Shown here: positions 1-3,500 of the stretch, piece by piece | How positions within the stretch are numbered: position 1 is the first letter of the stretch | Layout: every line of letters begins with the position of its first letter | Source: JADKIH01 sp043747595 | Lineage (GTDB): Bacteria > Bacteroidota > Bacteroidia > AKYH767-A > 2013-40CM-41-45 | Reading direction: 5' to 3' | Length of the DNA stretch: 6,325 bases | Assembly (NCBI GenBank): GCA_043747595.1 | Contig: JAYTOX010000073.1 | Span: forward strand, 1 to 6,325 | The notes under the pieces: generated by a model | Seen by the model: only the letters and a program-made list of their open reading frames with translations | What the model was told of the DNA's origin: nothing | The model's database searches: none | Program-made: the position numbers and the translations under genes

Positions 1-100
1 CATTGAACTGAATATTTCACTACTGAAGGGAGGGATATATTTTGTTCGACTTACAGGAAAAAAAGGAAGTTTGGGAGTGAAGATGGTAAAGGTGGAATAG
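1..100 (+). CDS. 3' end of a T9SS type A sorting-domain protein (partial)
   Basis: Only the last 32 codons and the TAG stop (98-100) are present, read in the frame starting at base 2; base 1 completes an earlier codon. The peptide contains the motif GGIYFVRL, then a basic Gly/Ser turn (TGKKGS) and ends in KMVKVE. This is the standard ending of the Bacteroidota T9SS type A C-terminal domain: a GxYxVR strand, a short turn, then a final strand with basic residues. In that family the domain directs a Sec-exported protein through the outer membrane and is usually removed by the PorU sortase. Nothing can be said about the body of the protein, which lies outside the window. It runs in the same direction as the giant gene downstream but is 413 bases away, so co-transcription is not required. 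The call rests on the tail motif alone. Confidence 0.85.
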   Translation, partial: IELNISLLKGGIYFVRLTGKKGSLGVKMVKVE

Positions 101-124
101 GATGAGTTTTTTTTCAATAAATGG

Positions 125-139
125 TACTTCATTGAAGTA
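125..139. repeat. Short perfect inverted repeat downstream of the first gene
   Basis: TACTTC and GAAGTA form six-base arms around the loop ATT. It lies 25 bases after the stop codon of the upstream gene. An RNA stem here could protect a 3' end, but it is AT-rich and has no following U tract, so I do not call it a terminator. Chance occurrence in AT-rich DNA is possible. Confidence 0.4.
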
Positions 140-280
140 ATACAAGACCAGCCGCTTTAATAAAGTGACCCACCTTCCATCAACAAAGCACTTACTAATT
201 AATCACCGATAAAAAAAGAAGTTGGACTTGTAGAAAGAACTATCGGAAATTTTCAAAGCCGTTTCGATATCTTTTTATAT

Positions 281-301
281 ATTGGTGAACAAAATTGGTG
301 A
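281..301 (+). repeat. Direct repeat ATTGGTGA, two copies 13 bases apart
   Basis: The octamer occurs at 281-288 and 294-301, each followed by an A or C-containing trimer. The start-to-start distance of 13 bases is not a helical turn. It could be a paired protein-binding site or a small local duplication; no function can be assigned. Confidence 0.35.
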
Positions 302-414
302 CTCAAGGACGAGGCCGCTTTGCTTTTTATTTTCAAGGTTAATTTAAACCTGGTTCCCTCGCAAAAAAGTTAACATTTCCCCTCCAGAAAGGATAATTGT
401 ACTAAATTTTAAAT

Positions 415-449
415 TTTGGTAGGAAGTTTTAAAAAACTTCGTAGCTTTA
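415..449 (+). promoter_or_regulatory. Candidate Bacteroidota-type promoter of the giant gene
   Basis: TTTG at 415-418 and TAGCTTTA at 442-449 resemble the -33 (TTTG or TTG) and -7 (TAnnTTTG) elements recognised by the primary sigma factor of Bacteroidota. The -7 box matches all but its last base. The spacer is 23 bases, at the long end of what is described for the phylum. Transcription would start near 455-458, leaving a leader of about 55-60 bases before the ATG at 514. The assignment is by eye in AT-rich DNA, where partial matches are common. Confidence 0.4.
423..440. promoter_or_regulatory. Perfect palindrome between the promoter elements (possible operator)
   Basis: GAAGTTTT (423-430) and AAAACTTC (433-440) are exact reverse complements separated by AA. 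The palindrome fills most of the spacer between the proposed -33 and -7 boxes, where a dimeric repressor or a spacer-twisting activator would bind. No known regulator site is recognised. A stem with an A/T-only centre is also possible at RNA level if transcription reads through from upstream, but the bases after it are not a pure T-run. Confidence 0.4.
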
Positions 450-460
450 ATTTCTAATTT

Positions 461-474
461 CTACGTTCGTGTAG
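461..474 (+). promoter_or_regulatory. Small leader hairpin with a TTCG loop
   Basis: CTACG (461-465) pairs with TGTAG (470-474) through four Watson-Crick pairs and one G-U pair, closing the tetraloop TTCG. It lies in the proposed 5' leader, 39 bases before the start codon, and is followed by an AT-rich stretch containing T7 (485-491). The loop-closing pair is G-U and not the C-G pair of the extra-stable UUCG tetraloop, so its stability is modest. It overlaps the in-frame TAG at 472-474. Confidence 0.3.
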
Positions 475-513
475 TTGAAATTTATTTTTTTAAACTTTAA
501 CATTAAATATTTC

Positions 514-570
514 ATGAAAAAAATCGTTATCCTGTTGATTATTTTATGTGCTAATTTTTTAGCATATGCG
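514..570 (+). other. Signal peptide of the giant protein (residues 1-19)
   Basis: The N terminus has Lys2-Lys3, a hydrophobic core (residues 4-17, rich in Ile and Leu) and the sequence AYA before Gln20, a good signal peptidase I site (A-x-A, cleavage after Ala19). Cys12 sits inside the hydrophobic core without a lipobox, so a lipoprotein is unlikely. Sec export is the required first step for T9SS cargo and agrees with the sorting domain at the other end. Confidence 0.9.
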
Positions 571-3500
571 CAACCTATACAAGTTTCTGATCCGCTTAGA
601 GGAATAATGGTGGATAAGTTTGTTAGAATGAAAAATCGTTCTGTTAATGATGGTACACCAGAGATTGATCTAGAAAACTCCATTTTAGGTGTTGATGCTA
701 ATCATGATATGATATATGAAAAAGAAGTTCAATTGATTAACTATTGTAATCAAAATCATATAACTCAGTTGAGCTTGTACGATGTTAAAAATATTTTTAA
801 AAAGTGGCATTTTGATTCTGGAAATCAGGATAAAGAGTTAAAAGTATGGGATGAGGATTCACAATCCTTTCAATTGTTGCGTTGGCATTTATGTAGGTTT
901 ATTACTTATGCCAAATCACATGGAATTAGGGAGATTTTAATTTCTGTATCAGAGAAAGAAGTCGCAAATTCAAGTACAGAGGAATTCAGATTTTCAAAAA
1001 ACGAAATGAATAACTCAACTTTCAATAGTAGTTTATTGTCGGTTCAAAATGCTGTAAATAATGGAAACGAAAATAATGAATTATTAAAATTAGCTTTGAG
1101 AAGCCTTGATTTCAATAATTCTAACCCATGCAACGTTAAAATTGATGGGTTTACTTATGAGGAAGAGTTTTGGAATTCCACTAAATCGTTTCAATATGTT
1201 AGTGAACAATTAAGAGAGATTTATCATATCAAGCAACTTTTTAATGCTTTGCACCCTACGGATACGGTTTTAATACAAATGTATTATTCACAAAGTACAG
1301 ATTTAATTTCTGGCTGGGTACCATCAGAAGTAATGGATTTTTTAGATGGTTCTCCATATCGGGGAGCTTTTTTTAAAAATAACCTTGGAATTCAATTTCC
1401 TGCACCTCATCCTCGAATAATTGATCGACTTTTAAATGTCTATTATAAAAAAGAGATTAAATCAAATGATTATATAAATGTTTTTTATAATCCAGATAGA
1501 ATAAATGATGAAAGATCTGTATACAATTTCTCTTCGACAAATGTGATACCATTGTTTAGCACTGAAAGTAGAGTTGATGGTGGAGCCGTTGAGTTATTGG
1601 GAAATTGGTTGGTTGATAATCCTTCACAAGCAAGTTCAGATTACAATTCAAGTACAGTCCATAATATATTTACATTGGAAGAATGTTTGTACAATGGCTA
1701 CCAAACAACTTATGACCCAATTAATTATTTGGAAAATAATGTCCTACCAGGAAGTGCAATATATTTTACATCAAGTCAAATGGTAAATCGATTAAAAATG
1801 CCGGAAGTTTTTTACATGAATTCCCCAATTGCCGCCGCACAAAATAATACTTTATTGATAGACTATTGCGGGCCATTTGAAAAATTAACTTATGATTTTA
1901 AAATTTCCGATCAATTTAACACAATTATTTATTCCTCACTAAATTCTAGTAGTCCAATTCCTGTTGCTACTCCATCAGATTTTCACTACCAATTTGCTAT
2001 TACATTGCAAACACCTCTTGCGATTGGGAGAAGATATTTGGCTACTATGGTATTGCATTATTCAAATGGAATAAACTATACTTATCAAAAAGTATTTTAT
2101 GCTTACTCAGACAATGCGCCGCATTTGGAAATAATTGATGATAGTGATGTTTCTACACCGGATGAAGACTCAAGATGTGAAGGTGATAAATGTTTTGTTC
2201 AACTTGGAGGAAATATTGATGGGACAACGGAATATAAAATGGATAATGGACAGTGGCTTTCACTTCCAAATGGGCTACGACGTATCTCGTTTCAGAGTGC
2301 AGGCATTCATACAATTGCTTTAAAAACGGGAGTAAAATTAAGTGAAACAAAAACGATTTCAATTAAAAGAAACCCTTCTGTACAAATTTTCCCTGACTGC
2401 GCAGGAGCCACTTTTTCAGGTACGCTCAATGCAATTTCTTTAGGAGATGGCAGTCTTTTTGGTAATAGTTATCTTTGGTCAACTGGCGAGAAAACACCTT
2501 CAATATTAACTCTCCAAGCTGAATATGCAGCTGTTGGAGAATACAATGTTTCTGTTACTAATATAAATGGATGCTCTCGTTCAGCGACTTATATCACGAA
2601 TTATAATTCAACTTTTGCTACTCCAAATGTAATATGTACTCTAACATCGATTGTGCCTTACAATTGTAGTTATGGATCGGCAACTTTTAATTTTAGAAGT
2701 AGTAATCCTGAACATGAATACGTTGTTTTTATAATTTCTGCTAATGGTAGTCAACTGGCCACATTTACTACCTCTTCAATTTCTCCTTATAACTATTCCC
2801 AAACTTTCTCTAGATTGCTTCCTGGTAATTATACTTTATATTGTACAGATATTTATCGAAATACAGAATGTCCTTACAAAACGACATTTACAATTCCTGA
2901 ATCTAATCCAATTTCTGTAACAAGTACAATTACTCCTGTTGTTAACTGCGCAACAGGAACTGATAATGCAATTAATAGTGGGGTAATTAATTTGAATGTT
3001 AGTGTACCTGTAAATTCTTACTTATGGAGTAATGGTGAAACCACTCAAAATATTAGTGCTTTATTCCCAGGAACCTATCAGGTAAAAATTGTTGATGGTA
3101 ATTCATGTGAACACTATTCAACCTACGATGTACTTTTTGATTATGGAGCAATTCCTGAAATAAAATATATTTCAACTTCAGATGAATCTTGTGTCAATGG
3201 CTCAAATGGATCAGTTCACTTATATTCATCTCAATTGAAATGCCCCTCTTGCATGTATGATATGAATTTATCTAGTGGACAGACTTGTACAAGTTGCAAT
3301 ACCATTCAACAAAACTCTATTTCAGCAGGAACATATCAAATTTCTGTTATTGATCCGTCGACAGGATGTACTGCAAAAAGAGGTTATTCAATAGGAAATC
3401 CTACCCCCGTTACTTTTACTGCATCCAGTAGTATTTCTTGTTCAAACACAGCTGAAGGTTCAATCGATATTGCTCCATATGGAGGCAGTGGAAACTATGT

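Larger units (their letters stand above)
101..414. other. Intergenic region without a supported gene
   Basis: No open frame of useful length or recognisable peptide was found on either strand, and no tRNA- or rRNA-like sequence was seen. The stretch holds several small symmetries: an inverted repeat TACTTC-ATT-GAAGTA at 125-139; CCGATA at 206-211 matched by TATCGG at 241-246; a direct repeat ATTGGTGA at 281-288 and 294-301; the octamer GCCGCTTT at 151-158 and again at 314-321; and AGGTT/AACCT arms at 336-351. None is followed by a T-run in the way a strong intrinsic terminator would be; the T8 run at 107-114 has no stem directly before it. How the upstream gene is terminated is therefore not evident. 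At over 300 bases the gap is long for a bacterial spacer and may hold regulation or eroded sequence. Confidence 0.6.

Noticed and set aside
107..139. Intrinsic terminator for the upstream gene (T8 run and inverted repeat)
   Set aside because: The T-run comes before the stem on the plus strand, and no stem precedes the T-run; the order is wrong for a terminator.
514..570. Lipoprotein signal peptide using Cys12
   Set aside because: The residues before Cys12 are Ile-Ile-Leu, without the small residue at -1 of a lipobox, and Cys12 is within the hydrophobic core. The AYA-Gln site fits signal peptidase I better.
447..683. Minus-strand open frame of 78 codons over the start of the giant gene
   Set aside because: It lies opposite the leader and signal peptide of a clearly coding plus-strand frame, has no recognisable domain and no promoter or start signal of its own.
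1574..1786. Plus-strand open frame of 70 codons in another phase
   Set aside because: It is fully inside the barrel-like domain of the giant gene, has an unusual His/Gln/Ile/Trp-rich composition and no known motif; it is a shadow frame.
598..1788. Family 18 chitinase assignment for the barrel-like region
   Set aside because: The DxxDxDxE motif is absent; the DGFTYEEEF segment is only loosely similar.
2135..2362. Overlapping plus- and minus-strand short frames
   Set aside because: Both lie inside the Ig-like segment of the giant gene and overlap each other; neither gives a recognisable protein.
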